The position numbers were made by a program, and so were the translations under genes. Below are positions 9,301-16,366 of a DNA stretch of 64,000 nucleotides, in pieces. Under the pieces are notes generated by a model that was given only the letters and a program-made list of their open reading frames with translations, was not told the origin of the DNA and did not search any database. Where the stretch lies: assembly GCA_041392065.1 (NCBI GenBank), contig JAWKMU010000006.1, positions 62,001 to 126,000 on the forward strand. Reading direction: 5' to 3'. Origin of the DNA: CAJQLB01 sp041392065 (GTDB lineage Bacteria > Bacteroidota > Bacteroidia > Flavobacteriales > Flavobacteriaceae). The first letter of the stretch is position 1. Every line of letters starts with the position of its first letter.

Positions 9301-9727
9301 ACGTATTACGTTCCAATTCTCTACGAGTTACCACTTTTTCAAAAAGCGCATCAGGATAAGTAACAATAATGGGAGGTTTTTTTCTGGAGTTTATTCTGTT
9401 TAATACTTCTGCTCTAAGGAGTACATTTGCATTGTCTGTTTCTTCTATTTGATAAGGTCTTCTGTAGCTTCCAGGATAAAACAATACATCTTTTTCTGAT
9501 ATTAATTCTTCAAGGTCGTTTAAATAAAATGCAGCTTCTTCTTTGTCATTAAAAATGATTAGAAAAGGCTTGTCTACGGTTTTAAATAATTCTGCTAAAA
9601 CAAAAGATAATGAAGACCCAACAAGACCTTTTAAATGTGCTCTTGCTTGATTTTGGGCAATAGCAGTTTGCAGTTTTTGCAGTTGCAAAGACCGTTCAAA
9701 GTTTTGAGAGATAAGGGATTTACTCAC
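6314..9727 (-). CDS. mfd: Transcription-repair coupling factor Mfd
   Basis: 1137 residues, standard length. Mfd displaces RNA polymerase stalled at lesions and recruits UvrA. Visible parts: the UvrB-like N-terminal module (PGSYRRPYQIEETDN), the polymerase-interaction domain (GDYVTHIDHGIGRFGG), the RecG-like motor with Walker A GDVGFGKTE, DEEQ box LLIVDEEQKFG, motif TLTATPIPRTLQ and QMRGRVGR, and the C-terminal TRCF domain. Residues 316-335 (FCHSERSEESHNEIL...) are not Mfd sequence but an in-frame palindromic repeat insertion, placed by position between the UvrB-like module and the next domain. The frame is intact, so the protein is probably functional. A TACTTTTG box lies 17-24 bases upstream of the ATG. 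Confidence 0.97.
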   Translation of the reverse strand: MSKSLISQNFERSLQLQKLQTAIAQNQARAHLKGLVGSSLSFVLAELFKTVDKPFLIIFNDKEEAAFYLNDLEELISEKDVLFYPGSYRRPYQIEETDNANVLLRAEVLNRINSRKKPPIIVTYPDALFEKVVTRRELERNTLKISLNDNLSIDFVNEMLFEYHFKRVDFVTEPGEFSVRGGIVDVFSFSHDEPYRIEFFGDEVDSIRTFDVETQLSTEQVKKINIIPNVANKFLEESRQSFLDYMAQKTIVFLKNADILFPRIDDFYIKAVEAFNSLSSEIKHAKPEELFCNSEVLKKQLLDFSLVEFGHQSFFCHSERSEESHNEILNQVQNDRVIQFNISPQPSFNKQFDLLIENLKNNHNKGYTNYLSCISEQQAKRFHDIFEDVGTEQNRSIEQDVHYNTFALSLYQGFIDHDNKIVCYTDHQIFERYHKFHLKNGYAKKQAITLKELTNLDVGDYVTHIDHGIGRFGGLQKIEVEGKKQEAIKLVYGERDVLYLSIHSLHKITKFNGKDGKPPKIYKLGSNAWKTLKQKTKSRVKEIAFNLIKLYAKRKLEKGFQYRPDSYMQHELEASFLYEDTPDQITATADIKADMESEQPMDRLVCGDVGFGKTEVAIRAAFKAVDNGKQVAILVPTTILAYQHYRTLTERLKDFPVTIGYLNRFRTAKQKRETLESLEKGSLDIIIGTHQLVNKNVKFKDLGLLIVDEEQKFGVAVKEKLKTIKENVDVLTLTATPIPRTLQFSLMAARDLSVITTPPPNRYPIESHVIRFNEETIRDAVSYEIQRGGQIFFIHNRIENIKEVAGMIQRLVPDAKIGIGHGQMEGKKLEHLMLAFMNGEFDVLVSTTIVESGLDVPNANTIFINNANNFGLSDLHQMRGRVGRSNKKAFCYFITPEYSAMTNDARKRITALEQHTELGSGFNIAMKDLEIRGAGDLLGGEQSGFINEIGFDTYQKILNEAIEELKENEFKDLYNDQGKEKVYVKDITIDTDFELLFPDDYVNNIAERLNLYTELNELKTEEELNAFETRLIDRFGEMPIQVIDLLNSVRIKWMATKLGFEKIVMKHSKLVGYFIKDQQSSFYQSSGFTKVLQYIQANPTACKMKEKQTRQGLRLLLTFDSVKSVNKALKVLQLILD
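8724..8782. repeat. 59-bp palindromic repeat inserted in frame within mfd
   Basis: Ends are TCATTC and its complement GAATGA followed by CA. It contains two hairpins: a left half with CTTGATTCAAG and a right half of ATTCT stem, TCGCTTCGCTC loop and GAAT-GACA. The right half has the same architecture as the shorter GACA-ended repeats at 15799, 16334, 20300 and 48203. On the coding strand it adds about 20 residues (HSERSEESHNEI...) to Mfd without breaking the frame. It is a REP-like element, not a gene. Confidence 0.85.
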
Positions 9728-9743
9728 TCAGAAAAAATTTATG

Positions 9744-9751
9744 CAAAAGTA
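9744..9751 (-). promoter_or_regulatory. Predicted -7 box of mfd
   Basis: TACTTTTG on the minus strand matches the Bacteroidetes TAnnTTTG consensus, 17 bases upstream of the mfd ATG. No clear TTG lies at the -33 distance. The box falls inside the 140-bp repeat R1. In the second repeat copy the TA is CA. Confidence 0.45.
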
Positions 9752-9883
9752 CATGAATTTTTTCATTTTAAAATTTATAAAAAACACAATTAAAAAATTC
9801 ATGGACTAACAAAGTGGTTACTGATGTGAAACTAAATTTTGCAATTTTTGAAAACAAAATTTAGTTTTCGTACAGAAGAAATA
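9744..9883. repeat. Intergenic repeat R1 (~140 bp, paired with 13312-13452)
   Basis: Three blocks match the second copy in the same order and near-identical spacing: 9744-9769 (25 of 26 bases identical), 9813-9841 (27 of 29) and 9856-9883. An exact 13-base inverted repeat (AAACTAAATTTTG at 9829-9841, complement at 9855-9867) could form a long hairpin. It lies between divergent mfd and the TerB-like gene. No terminal inverted repeats or ORF were seen. Confidence 0.8.
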
Positions 9884-9940
9884 TAGTTTAATTGTTTATT
9901 AGAATTTTAATTTTTATAGCCCTAAAAATGTTATTAGTGT

Positions 9941-9948
9941 TATATTTG
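9941..9948 (+). promoter_or_regulatory. Predicted -7 box of the TerB-like gene
   Basis: TATATTTG, an exact TAnnTTTG match, 25 bases upstream of the ATG at 9974. No TTG is seen at the usual -33 distance. Confidence 0.5.
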
Positions 9949-9973
9949 CACAACAAAATTTTAAATATAAAAT

Positions 9974-10405
9974 ATGTCAATTTCAGATTTATTTGATAGT
10001 GGTTTTAAAAAGCGTAATGAAGACCATTTTGCTGCTATTGTTAGAGTCGCTATGAGTGATGGGAAAATTAGTGATGAAGAAAAAGCGTTTTTAGATCGCT
10101 TGGCTAGAAACTTAAACATTTCAGAGTTAGATTATAAAGAAATACTAAAAGATTACAATACACATCCTATAAATGCACCTCATTCTTACGACTTAAGATT
10201 AGAACGTTTATACGATTTGGCAAGAATGGTATGGGCAGACCATATAGAAGGTGAAAACCAAGTAAAAATGCTTAGAAAATTATGTATTGGTCTTGGTTTT
10301 AACCCAGACAATGTAATATACATTACTGATAAAGCTCTTAAATTAGTGCATCAAGAAGTAGACCTTGATACTTTTACTGAAGAAATGAAAACTATGAACC
10401 AATAG
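9974..10405 (+). CDS. TerB-like (tellurite-resistance fold) cytoplasmic protein
   Basis: 143 residues. It matches the all-helical TerB fold: AAIVRVAMSDGKISDEEKAFLDRLARNLNIS contains the acidic metal-binding-type loop DGKISDEE typical of the family. No signal peptide or membrane span. TerB proteins are linked to metal-ion sensing and phage/stress defence in ter operons, but lone copies such as this one have no established role. The gene is monocistronic, with its own -7 box and a strong shared terminator downstream. Confidence 0.75.
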   Translation: MSISDLFDSGFKKRNEDHFAAIVRVAMSDGKISDEEKAFLDRLARNLNISELDYKEILKDYNTHPINAPHSYDLRLERLYDLARMVWADHIEGENQVKMLRKLCIGLGFNPDNVIYITDKALKLVHQEVDLDTFTEEMKTMNQ

Positions 10406-10426
10406 TTTAAATAATAATTAATGAAC

Positions 10427-10457
10427 AAAAAAGCGAACTTGTTTAGTTCGCTTTTTT
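10427..10457. terminator. Bidirectional intrinsic terminator (TerB-like gene / fbp)
   Basis: A perfect 13-bp stem (AAAAAAGCGAACT at 10427-10439, complement at 10445-10457) with loop TGTTT. The A-rich and T-rich arms give U-tracts in both directions, serving both convergent genes. Confidence 0.9.
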
Positions 10458-10461
10458 TATG

Positions 10462-11466
10462 TTAAGAATTTTGCATAAACTCTTCAACCTTTTCCACCAT
10501 ATTTTTACTACCACAAATAACTGGCACACGTTGATGCAATTCTGTTGGTTGTATATCTAAAATTCTTGTAAAACCATTACTCGCTTTTCCGCCTGCTTGT
10601 TCTGCTAAAAAAGCCATTGGATTGCCTTCATATAACAAGCGCAACTTACCGTTTGGATATTTAGTGCTTTCAGGATACATATAAACGCCTCCTTTTATCA
10701 TATTTCTATGAAAATCTGAAACCAGTGAACCAATATATCTACTTGTATAAGGTCTGTCGCCTTCTTCTAATTGACAATATTTGATGTAATTTTTTATTCC
10801 TTGTGGAAAATGAATATAGTTTCCTTCATTAACAGAGTATATTTGTCCGTCTTCTGGAAATTTCATGTTAGGATGAGATAGGTAAAATGTTCCAATTGCT
10901 GGATTTAAAGTAAAACCATTAACACCATCACCTGTTGTATAAACTAACATCGTTGAAGTTCCATAAATAACATAACCTGCAGCTACTTGCTTATTACCTT
11001 GCTGCAAAAAATCGTCTATAGTTACAGGAGAGCCAATTTCTGTAACACGTCTGTATATAGAAAAAATGGTTCCAACCGATACATTTACATCAATGTTTGA
11101 TGAACCATCTAATGGATCAATTAAAACAACGTATTTATTTTGGTTGTTCTCATCTTGACTGTTAACAGCAACAAAATAATCTTCTTCTTCACTTGCAATG
11201 CCACAAACTATGTTTCTGTTGGTCATAGATTTTATAAACAAATCATTGGCATAAACATCTAATTTTTGTTGATTTTCACCTTGTGCATTAATATCTCCAG
11301 CAGCCCCTAAAATATCAACCAAACCTGCTTTATTTACTTCATGGTTAACCATTTTTGCAGCCAACCTTATGGAGTTGATTAATCTGGAAAGTTCACCTGA
11401 GGTATACTTAAACGACTTCTGGTTTTCTATTATAAATTCGCCAAGCGTTTTGTTTTTTTGAGACAT
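10462..11466 (-). CDS. fbp: Class I fructose-1,6-bisphosphatase
   Basis: 334 residues from the ATG at 11464-11466 (MSQKNKTLGEF). An in-frame ATG 27 bases upstream would place the start across the predicted -7 box, so the shorter form is chosen. Gluconeogenic hydrolysis of fructose-1,6-bisphosphate to fructose-6-phosphate in the cytoplasm. The metal-binding motif DPLDGSS is at residues 117-123; the upstream acidic block ASEEED and the substrate-binding region YTSRYIGSLVSDFHR and GGVYMYP are present. It is transcribed alone between a divergent promoter region and a bidirectional terminator. Confidence 0.96.
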   Translation of the reverse strand: MSQKNKTLGEFIIENQKSFKYTSGELSRLINSIRLAAKMVNHEVNKAGLVDILGAAGDINAQGENQQKLDVYANDLFIKSMTNRNIVCGIASEEEDYFVAVNSQDENNQNKYVVLIDPLDGSSNIDVNVSVGTIFSIYRRVTEIGSPVTIDDFLQQGNKQVAAGYVIYGTSTMLVYTTGDGVNGFTLNPAIGTFYLSHPNMKFPEDGQIYSVNEGNYIHFPQGIKNYIKYCQLEEGDRPYTSRYIGSLVSDFHRNMIKGGVYMYPESTKYPNGKLRLLYEGNPMAFLAEQAGGKASNGFTRILDIQPTELHQRVPVICGSKNMVEKVEEFMQNS

Positions 11467-11490
11467 GAATTTGAAGTGTTTTTGGTTATG

Positions 11491-11519
11491 CAAATATCGT
11501 ATTTTTTAAGAAACTACAA
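11491..11519 (-). promoter_or_regulatory. Predicted fbp promoter
   Basis: Minus strand TTG (11517-11519), 18-base spacer, then GATATTTG (11491-11498), which has 7 of 8 bases like TAnnTTTG. It is 24 bases upstream of the chosen fbp ATG. Confidence 0.5.
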
Positions 11520-11537
11520 CGTTTTCGTAAAATATTA

Positions 11538-11569
11538 TTGAGGCAGAACAATCCCTTTCATTATATTTG
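11538..11569 (+). promoter_or_regulatory. Predicted promoter of the GNAT-aspartate kinase pair
   Basis: TTG (11538-11540), 21-base spacer, exact -7 box TATATTTG (11562-11569). The ATG follows 17 bases later. It is divergent from the fbp promoter. Confidence 0.6.
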
Positions 11570-11586
11570 AAACTCAATTTCAGTAT

Positions 11587-12081
11587 ATGAATTTTATTAT
11601 AAGAAATGCCACCAAACAAGATATGGCATCTGTTTACGAACTGATTGTTGAGTTGGCTATTTTTGAAAAAGAACCAGATGCCGTAGAAGTCACTATCCAA
11701 AGTTTAATTGCTGATGGTTTTGGCAATAATCCAGCCTTTAAATGCTTTGTTGCAGAAGTTAAGGACAAAGTGGTTGGAGCAGCGGTTGTTTATAACCGTT
11801 TTTCAACTTGGAAAGGTAGAATTTTACATTTAGAAGATTTAATTGTGACCCAAAGCATGAGAGGTTATGGTATAGGCTCTGCTTTGTTAGATGAAGTTGT
11901 AAAACATGGTCATAGCCTTGGTGCAAAACGTATTAATTGGGAAGTGCTTAGTTGGAACGAAGGTGCTATAAAACTTTACGAAAGCAAAGGAGCAAAAGTA
12001 CTACGTGATTGGAATGTAGTGCACTTAGACGAAAACGGAATAAAAAATTATATGGCAAACCTAAGAGATGAGAATATATAA
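11587..12081 (+). CDS. GNAT acetyltransferase, diamine (SSAT)-like
   Basis: 164 residues. The sequence follows the spermidine/spermine (diamine) acetyltransferase pattern: ELAIFEKEPDAV near the N-terminus, FSTWKGRILHLEDLIV before the acetyl-CoA loop SMRGYGIGSALL, and RINWEVLSWNEGAIKLYESKGA. It probably acetylates a small amine with acetyl-CoA; the true substrate cannot be told from sequence. It overlaps the aspartate kinase gene by 14 bases, so the two are translationally coupled. Confidence 0.85.
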   Translation: MNFIIRNATKQDMASVYELIVELAIFEKEPDAVEVTIQSLIADGFGNNPAFKCFVAEVKDKVVGAAVVYNRFSTWKGRILHLEDLIVTQSMRGYGIGSALLDEVVKHGHSLGAKRINWEVLSWNEGAIKLYESKGAKVLRDWNVVHLDENGIKNYMANLRDENI

Positions 12082-13324
12082 ATTTGGTGGTGCATCTGTA
12101 AAAGATGCTAATGGTGTAAAAAATTTAGTTAAAGTACTTTCTGAAACTGGATATGATAATATGCTTATCGTAGTTTCTGCAATGGGAAAAACAACCAACG
12201 CTTTAGAAACAGTTATCCATAATTACTTCAATAATACTAAAGAACTGCAAAGTTCAATTCAAGATATTAAAAAGTATCATAATGCTATTTTATTAGATTT
12301 GTTTGATTCTGACAATCATCCTATTTTTAAACAAGTTGAAGACTTTTTTAAAGATTTAACCACTTTTTTTAGCAGGAATAAATCCCCAGATTATAATTTT
12401 GTTTATGATCAGGTTGTTGGTTATGGCGAACTTGTCTCTACTGCAATTGTTAGTGCTTATTTAAACGAAATTGGCATTAAAAATAATTGGCTCGATGTTA
12501 GGGAGTTTATAAAAACCGATAATTATTACAGAAATGCAAAAATTGACTGGAAAGCAACCCAACAACTTATTTCAAAAGGAGTAAAAACCAATCAATTAAA
12601 CATAGTTCAAGGGTTTTTGGGTAGTGATGCCAATAATTTTACAACCACTTTGGGACGAGAAGGAAGTGATTATACAGCTGCTATTTTTGCTTATTGTTTA
12701 AATGCAAATAGTGTTACCATTTGGAAAGATGTTCCAGGTGTATTGAACGCAGACCCAAGGTATTTTGAAAATGCTCAACTGCTTAACCAAATATCTTATC
12801 GCGAAGCTATAGAGCTTGCTTTTTATGGTGCTTCGGTTATTCACCCTAAAACGCTCCAACCTTTGCAACAAAAGGAAATTCCATTATTTGTAAAATCGTT
12901 TTTAAACCCAAAAAAAGATGGAACTTGTGTTGGAAAAGGTAAAACCTTAGAACCAATGACACCTTGTTTTATAGTAAGAAAAAATCAGGTACTTATTGAG
13001 CTTTCATCGTTAGATTTTAGTTTTATTGTAGAAGAAAATATTAGTGAAATATTCAATTTATTGCATCAATACAAAATGAAAGTTGATGTCATACAAAACT
13101 CGGCTATTAGTTTTTCGGTTTGCGTAGACAATAACTATAACAACTTAGAAAAACTGCTTTTACACTTAAAAGCAAAATTTAAAGTAACATTTTACCAAAA
13201 TGTTGCTCTTTATACCATAAGACATTATACCAAAGAAGCTATTGAACAGTTAGAAGAAAACAAAACCGTTTTATTAAAACAAATTTACAATGAGACCGTT
13301 CAAATAGTAACCAAAAGTGCATGA
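12068..13324 (+). CDS. Aspartate kinase (monofunctional)
   Basis: 418 residues. First step of the aspartate pathway (Lys, Thr, Met, diaminopimelate): ATP-dependent phosphorylation of L-aspartate. KFGGASVK at residues 5-12 is the kinase signature, with Ala where Thr is more usual. LGREGSDYTAAIFA and WKDVPGVLNADPR are substrate and ATP-binding blocks. About 130 C-terminal residues would hold the regulatory ACT region, which is only weakly recognisable. No homoserine dehydrogenase domain. It starts within the acetyltransferase gene. Its last codons lie inside repeat R2. Confidence 0.92.
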   Translation: MRIYKFGGASVKDANGVKNLVKVLSETGYDNMLIVVSAMGKTTNALETVIHNYFNNTKELQSSIQDIKKYHNAILLDLFDSDNHPIFKQVEDFFKDLTTFFSRNKSPDYNFVYDQVVGYGELVSTAIVSAYLNEIGIKNNWLDVREFIKTDNYYRNAKIDWKATQQLISKGVKTNQLNIVQGFLGSDANNFTTTLGREGSDYTAAIFAYCLNANSVTIWKDVPGVLNADPRYFENAQLLNQISYREAIELAFYGASVIHPKTLQPLQQKEIPLFVKSFLNPKKDGTCVGKGKTLEPMTPCFIVRKNQVLIELSSLDFSFIVEENISEIFNLLHQYKMKVDVIQNSAISFSVCVDNNYNNLEKLLLHLKAKFKVTFYQNVALYTIRHYTKEAIEQLEENKTVLLKQIYNETVQIVTKSA

Positions 13325-13452
13325 ATTTTTTCATTTTGAAATTCGCAAAAACAAAATGAATAAATTTATGTATTAATGACAGTGGTTACCGAAGTGAAAC
13401 TAAATTTTGTAGCTTTTTTGAATAGAAAATTTAGTTTTTTACAGAGGAAATA
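13312..13452. repeat. Intergenic repeat R2 (~140 bp, paired with 9744-9883)
   Basis: Blocks at 13312-13337, 13381-13409 and 13426-13452 match R1 in order and spacing (43 bases between the first two blocks in both copies). A 12-base inverted repeat (13397-13408 and 13426-13437) mirrors the 13-base one in R1. The repeat begins in the last codons of aspartate kinase and ends just before the olsF-like promoter. Confidence 0.8.
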
Positions 13453-13458
13453 AATGTG

Positions 13459-13466
13459 TAGATTTG
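13459..13466 (+). promoter_or_regulatory. Predicted -7 box of the olsF-like gene
   Basis: TAGATTTG, an exact TAnnTTTG match, 23 bases before the ATG at 13490. It sits 6 bases after repeat R2. No clear -33 TTG. Confidence 0.45.
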
Positions 13467-13489
13467 TAATCCCTTACCAATAATAGCAA

Positions 13490-15310
13490 ATGAGTTTAGT
13501 TACTGCCAAAGAAGTCGCAAAAGCGATTAAATTTGATAAATATGGATTTGTCGGAACATTCTTTGGGTGGATATTAATGAAACTTCTTAATATCTCAACA
13601 ATTAATAAAATCTACAATAGAAATAAACACCTTAACGATCTTCCATTTTTAAATGCTTTATTGGACGATTTTCAGATTAAGTTTGAAATTCCAGATGAAG
13701 ACCTTAAACGCCTTCCAAAAGATGGTGCTTACATTACAGTTTCTAACCATCCACTTGGTGGTATAGATGGTATTTTACTTTTAAAATTGATGTTAGAACA
13801 ACGCAGCGATTTTAAAATTATTGGTAATTTTCTATTGCATCGTATTGAGCCTTTAAAACCATACATTATGCCAGTAAATCCTTTTGAAGATAGAAAGGAC
13901 ATAAAATCGAGTGTTACTGGTTTTAAAAATTCACTTCTACATTTAAAAGACGGAAAGCCTTTAGGCATTTTCCCAGCAGGTGAAGTTTCTACTTACAGAG
14001 ACGGAAAATTAGTTATTGACAAACCTTGGGAAGAAGCTGCAATGAAACTAGTGCAAAAAGCAAAAGTTCCAGTTGTTCCAATTTACTTCCATGCTAAAAA
14101 CAGTAAGTTATTTTACCAACTTTCAAAAATTAGTGACACCTTCAGAACTGCGAAACTGCCTTCTGAGTTACTCACACAAAAACGTAGAACCATAAAAGTA
14201 AGGATTGGTAAACCAATTTCAGTAGCAGACCAACAAGAACACCAAACTTTGCCTGAGTTTTCTGAATTTATACGACGAAAAACCTATATGCTTGCCAATG
14301 CCTTTGACGAAAAAGGAAAGCTTTTAGATAATATACAATCTACCCTAAAAGCACCTAAGCCACCAAAACGTATTGTGACTCCTGTAAAAACAGAGCTCAT
14401 GATAAAGGAAATTGAAGCTTTAAAAGAAAGTGATTACAGGTTATTGCAAAGTAAAAATTATGAAGTTTACTTAGCTCAAGCAAGTAAAATCCCAAACATA
14501 TTGAGAGAAATTGGTCGTTTGCGCGAAATTACCTTTCGTGAAGTTGGAGAAGGCACCAACGAGGCTATTGACCTTGATAAGTTTGATGCCTATTATCACC
14601 ACATGTTTCTTTGGGACAACGAAGAAAACTTAATTGCTGGTGCTTATAGAATGGGACTTGGCTCAAGAATATTTGAAAAACATGGTATTGATGGCTTTTA
14701 TCTTCAAGACCTTTTTAGGTTTGAGCCAGAACTCTATAAAATGATGAGCGAATCTATAGAAATGGGAAGAGCCTTCATTATAAAAAGCTATCAGCAAAAA
14801 CCTATGCCATTGTTTTTATTATGGAAAGGCATTGTGCACACTACACTACGTTTTCCAGAGCATAAGTATTTGATTGGTGGTGTGAGCATTAGCAATCAGT
14901 TTTCAAACTTCTCAAAAAGTTTGATGATTGAGTTTATGAAATCACATTATTATGATCCTTATTTAGCGCAATATGTACATCCTAAAAAAGAGTTTAAGGT
15001 AAAATTAAAAGATGCTGATAAGGATTTTGTTTTTGACGAAACTGAAGCAGACCTTAATAAATTTGATAAAATTATAGATGAAATAGAACCAGGAGCATTA
15101 CGTCTTCCAGTTCTGCTAAAAAAATACATTAAACAAAATGCGCGCTTAATGGCTTTTAATGTAGACCCATTATTTAATAATTCGGTTGATGGATTAATGT
15201 ACATTAAAATTGCCGACTTACCTGATAGCACTGTACGTCCAGTAATGGAAGAATTTCAGGCTGAATTGGAAGCTAAGATTTCAAGTAGCAATTTAGAAGA
15301 ATCAGAGTAG
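13490..15310 (+). CDS. olsF: Bifunctional acyltransferase fusion, OlsF-like (aminolipid synthesis)
   Basis: 606 residues with two domains. Residues ~1-300: PlsC-type O-acyltransferase with SNHPLGGIDG (His87, Asp93) and FPAGEVST in place of the usual FPEG. Residues ~320-540: OlsB/GNAT-type N-acyltransferase (REITFREVGEGTNEAIDLD, MGLGSRIFEKHGIDGFYL, SIEMGRAFI). Fused OlsF enzymes make ornithine lipids by N- then O-acylation. In Bacteroides the related split pair makes glycine lipids, so the amino-acid head group is uncertain. It overlaps arsC convergently by 9 bases. Often annotated as hemolysin or lysophospholipid acyltransferase. Confidence 0.82.
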   Translation: MSLVTAKEVAKAIKFDKYGFVGTFFGWILMKLLNISTINKIYNRNKHLNDLPFLNALLDDFQIKFEIPDEDLKRLPKDGAYITVSNHPLGGIDGILLLKLMLEQRSDFKIIGNFLLHRIEPLKPYIMPVNPFEDRKDIKSSVTGFKNSLLHLKDGKPLGIFPAGEVSTYRDGKLVIDKPWEEAAMKLVQKAKVPVVPIYFHAKNSKLFYQLSKISDTFRTAKLPSELLTQKRRTIKVRIGKPISVADQQEHQTLPEFSEFIRRKTYMLANAFDEKGKLLDNIQSTLKAPKPPKRIVTPVKTELMIKEIEALKESDYRLLQSKNYEVYLAQASKIPNILREIGRLREITFREVGEGTNEAIDLDKFDAYYHHMFLWDNEENLIAGAYRMGLGSRIFEKHGIDGFYLQDLFRFEPELYKMMSESIEMGRAFIIKSYQQKPMPLFLLWKGIVHTTLRFPEHKYLIGGVSISNQFSNFSKSLMIEFMKSHYYDPYLAQYVHPKKEFKVKLKDADKDFVFDETEADLNKFDKIIDEIEPGALRLPVLLKKYIKQNARLMAFNVDPLFNNSVDGLMYIKIADLPDSTVRPVMEEFQAELEAKISSSNLEESE

Positions 15311-15724
15311 GTTTTCAGTAACAAAATCTCTAAAATAATTCTTTATCTCATTCCTCGCTTTTAAAAAAGCAACATGCTTTTCGGTTTCGGTTCCTTTTAC
15401 CTTAGATGGATCAAAAAAGTTATGATGCAATCTTACTGCATTTTTACTTGGTATAAAAGGGCAGTTTTCGTTGGCATGATCGCAAACTGTAATGATATAA
15501 TTAAAATCGATATCTGAGTATTCGTCAACATGGTTTGAGGTGTGGTTAGAAATATCAATACCATCTTCTTTCATAATTGAGACTGCACCAGGATTTAAAC
15601 CATGTGTTTCAATGCCTGCACTATAAACTTTCACTTTTCTATTATCTAAAAAATGGTTTAAATAACCATGTGCCATTTGGCTTCTACAGGAATTTCCTGT
15701 GCATAATACTAAGATGTTTGTCAT
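15302..15724 (-). CDS. arsC: Arsenate reductase, low-MW phosphatase fold
   Basis: 140 residues. Reduces arsenate to arsenite. The P-loop CTGNSCR has Cys8 and Cys13. The resolving cysteines Cys81 and Cys88 in VCDHANENCP define the thioredoxin-linked ArsC type rather than a simple tyrosine phosphatase. DPSK at the C-terminal loop supplies the acid Asp. It is the last gene of the minus-strand arsenic operon starting at arsR, separated from the acetyltransferase by ~100 bases that carry a palindromic repeat. Confidence 0.92.
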   Translation of the reverse strand: MTNILVLCTGNSCRSQMAHGYLNHFLDNRKVKVYSAGIETHGLNPGAVSIMKEDGIDISNHTSNHVDEYSDIDFNYIITVCDHANENCPFIPSKNAVRLHHNFFDPSKVKGTETEKHVAFLKARNEIKNYFRDFVTENLL

Positions 15725-15798
15725 TATATTTCCTTCCTTTCGACTCCTCTCCAGATAAACTCCGCAGGAATCTTTTTAATTAAACTTATATATTTTAA

Positions 15799-15824
15799 AG
15801 GTTTCGACTGCGCTCAACCTGACA
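15799..15824. repeat. 26-bp GACA-ended palindrome, copy 1
   Basis: Stem AGGTT/AACCT around the 12-base loop TCGACTGCGCTC, followed by GACA. It abuts the stop codon of the acetyltransferase gene. Further sequence at 15731-15775 (CGACTCCTCT ... CCGCAGGAATC) may be another degraded member. Confidence 0.85.
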
Positions 15825-15825
15825 A

Positions 15826-16317
15826 TTATAAAAACTTTGGGCTTCTTCTTTCCATGAGCACGTTATCGTGCCAAGCGTTATTAAGCTTTCCTAATTTTTC
15901 TCTTACACCAACAATTCTAAAACCACATTGTTTATGTAGTTGGATGCTTGCCTTATTTTCAGCAAAAATTCCAGCTTGCAAAGTCCAAAAGCCTTCTTTT
16001 TCACTTTCAGCAACCAATGCATTTAACAATTGCTTACCTATACCTTTTCCTCTTTGGTTTTCTGCAATATATATTGTAACCTCTGCAACACCTATGTAAA
16101 CTTTCCGTTTTGAAACTTGTGATAATACAGCAAAGCCAGCTACTTCACTATCAATTTCAGCAACTAAACGACATTGTTTTAAAAACTTTTCATCCCAAAC
16201 ATGAAACGAAGGTACTTCAGTTTCAAAAGTTGCAACTCCAGTAGCAATACCTTCGGCATAAATTTTTGAAACCGAATTCCAATCTTGTTCCTTAAATGTT
16301 CTAATTTTTAATTTCAA
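15826..16317 (-). CDS. GNAT acetyltransferase, ArsN/phosphinothricin-type
   Basis: 163 residues. Opening IRTFKEQDWNSVSKIYAEGIATGVATFET, the acetyl-CoA loop ENQRGKGIGKQLL and the C-terminal FAENKASIQLHKQCGFRIVGVREKLG ... WHDNVLMER follow the phosphinothricin/arsinothricin N-acetyltransferase pattern. Within an arsR-arsC operon the likely role is detoxification of an organoarsenical such as arsinothricin (ArsN-like), but this is inferred from context and family similarity. Confidence 0.8.
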   Translation of the reverse strand: MKLKIRTFKEQDWNSVSKIYAEGIATGVATFETEVPSFHVWDEKFLKQCRLVAEIDSEVAGFAVLSQVSKRKVYIGVAEVTIYIAENQRGKGIGKQLLNALVAESEKEGFWTLQAGIFAENKASIQLHKQCGFRIVGVREKLGKLNNAWHDNVLMERRSPKFL

Positions 16318-16333
16318 AACATGTTAAAATTAG

Positions 16334-16359
16334 ATTCTTCGACTGCGCTCAGAATGACA
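16334..16359. repeat. 26-bp GACA-ended palindrome, copy 2
   Basis: Stem ATTCT/AGAAT around the same loop TCGACTGCGCTC, then GACA. It lies between the acetyltransferase start and the DUF6428 stop, inside the arsenic operon. Confidence 0.85.
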
Positions 16360-16366
16360 TTATAAA

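Noticed and set aside
11506..11700. 64-codon minus-strand frame over the fbp/GNAT promoter region
   Set aside because: It covers the divergent promoters and the start of the acetyltransferase gene, with no protein-like composition.
15725..15798. CGACTCCTCT ... GCAGGAATC sequence as another repeat copy
   Set aside because: It resembles degraded members of the palindrome families but arms do not pair clearly.
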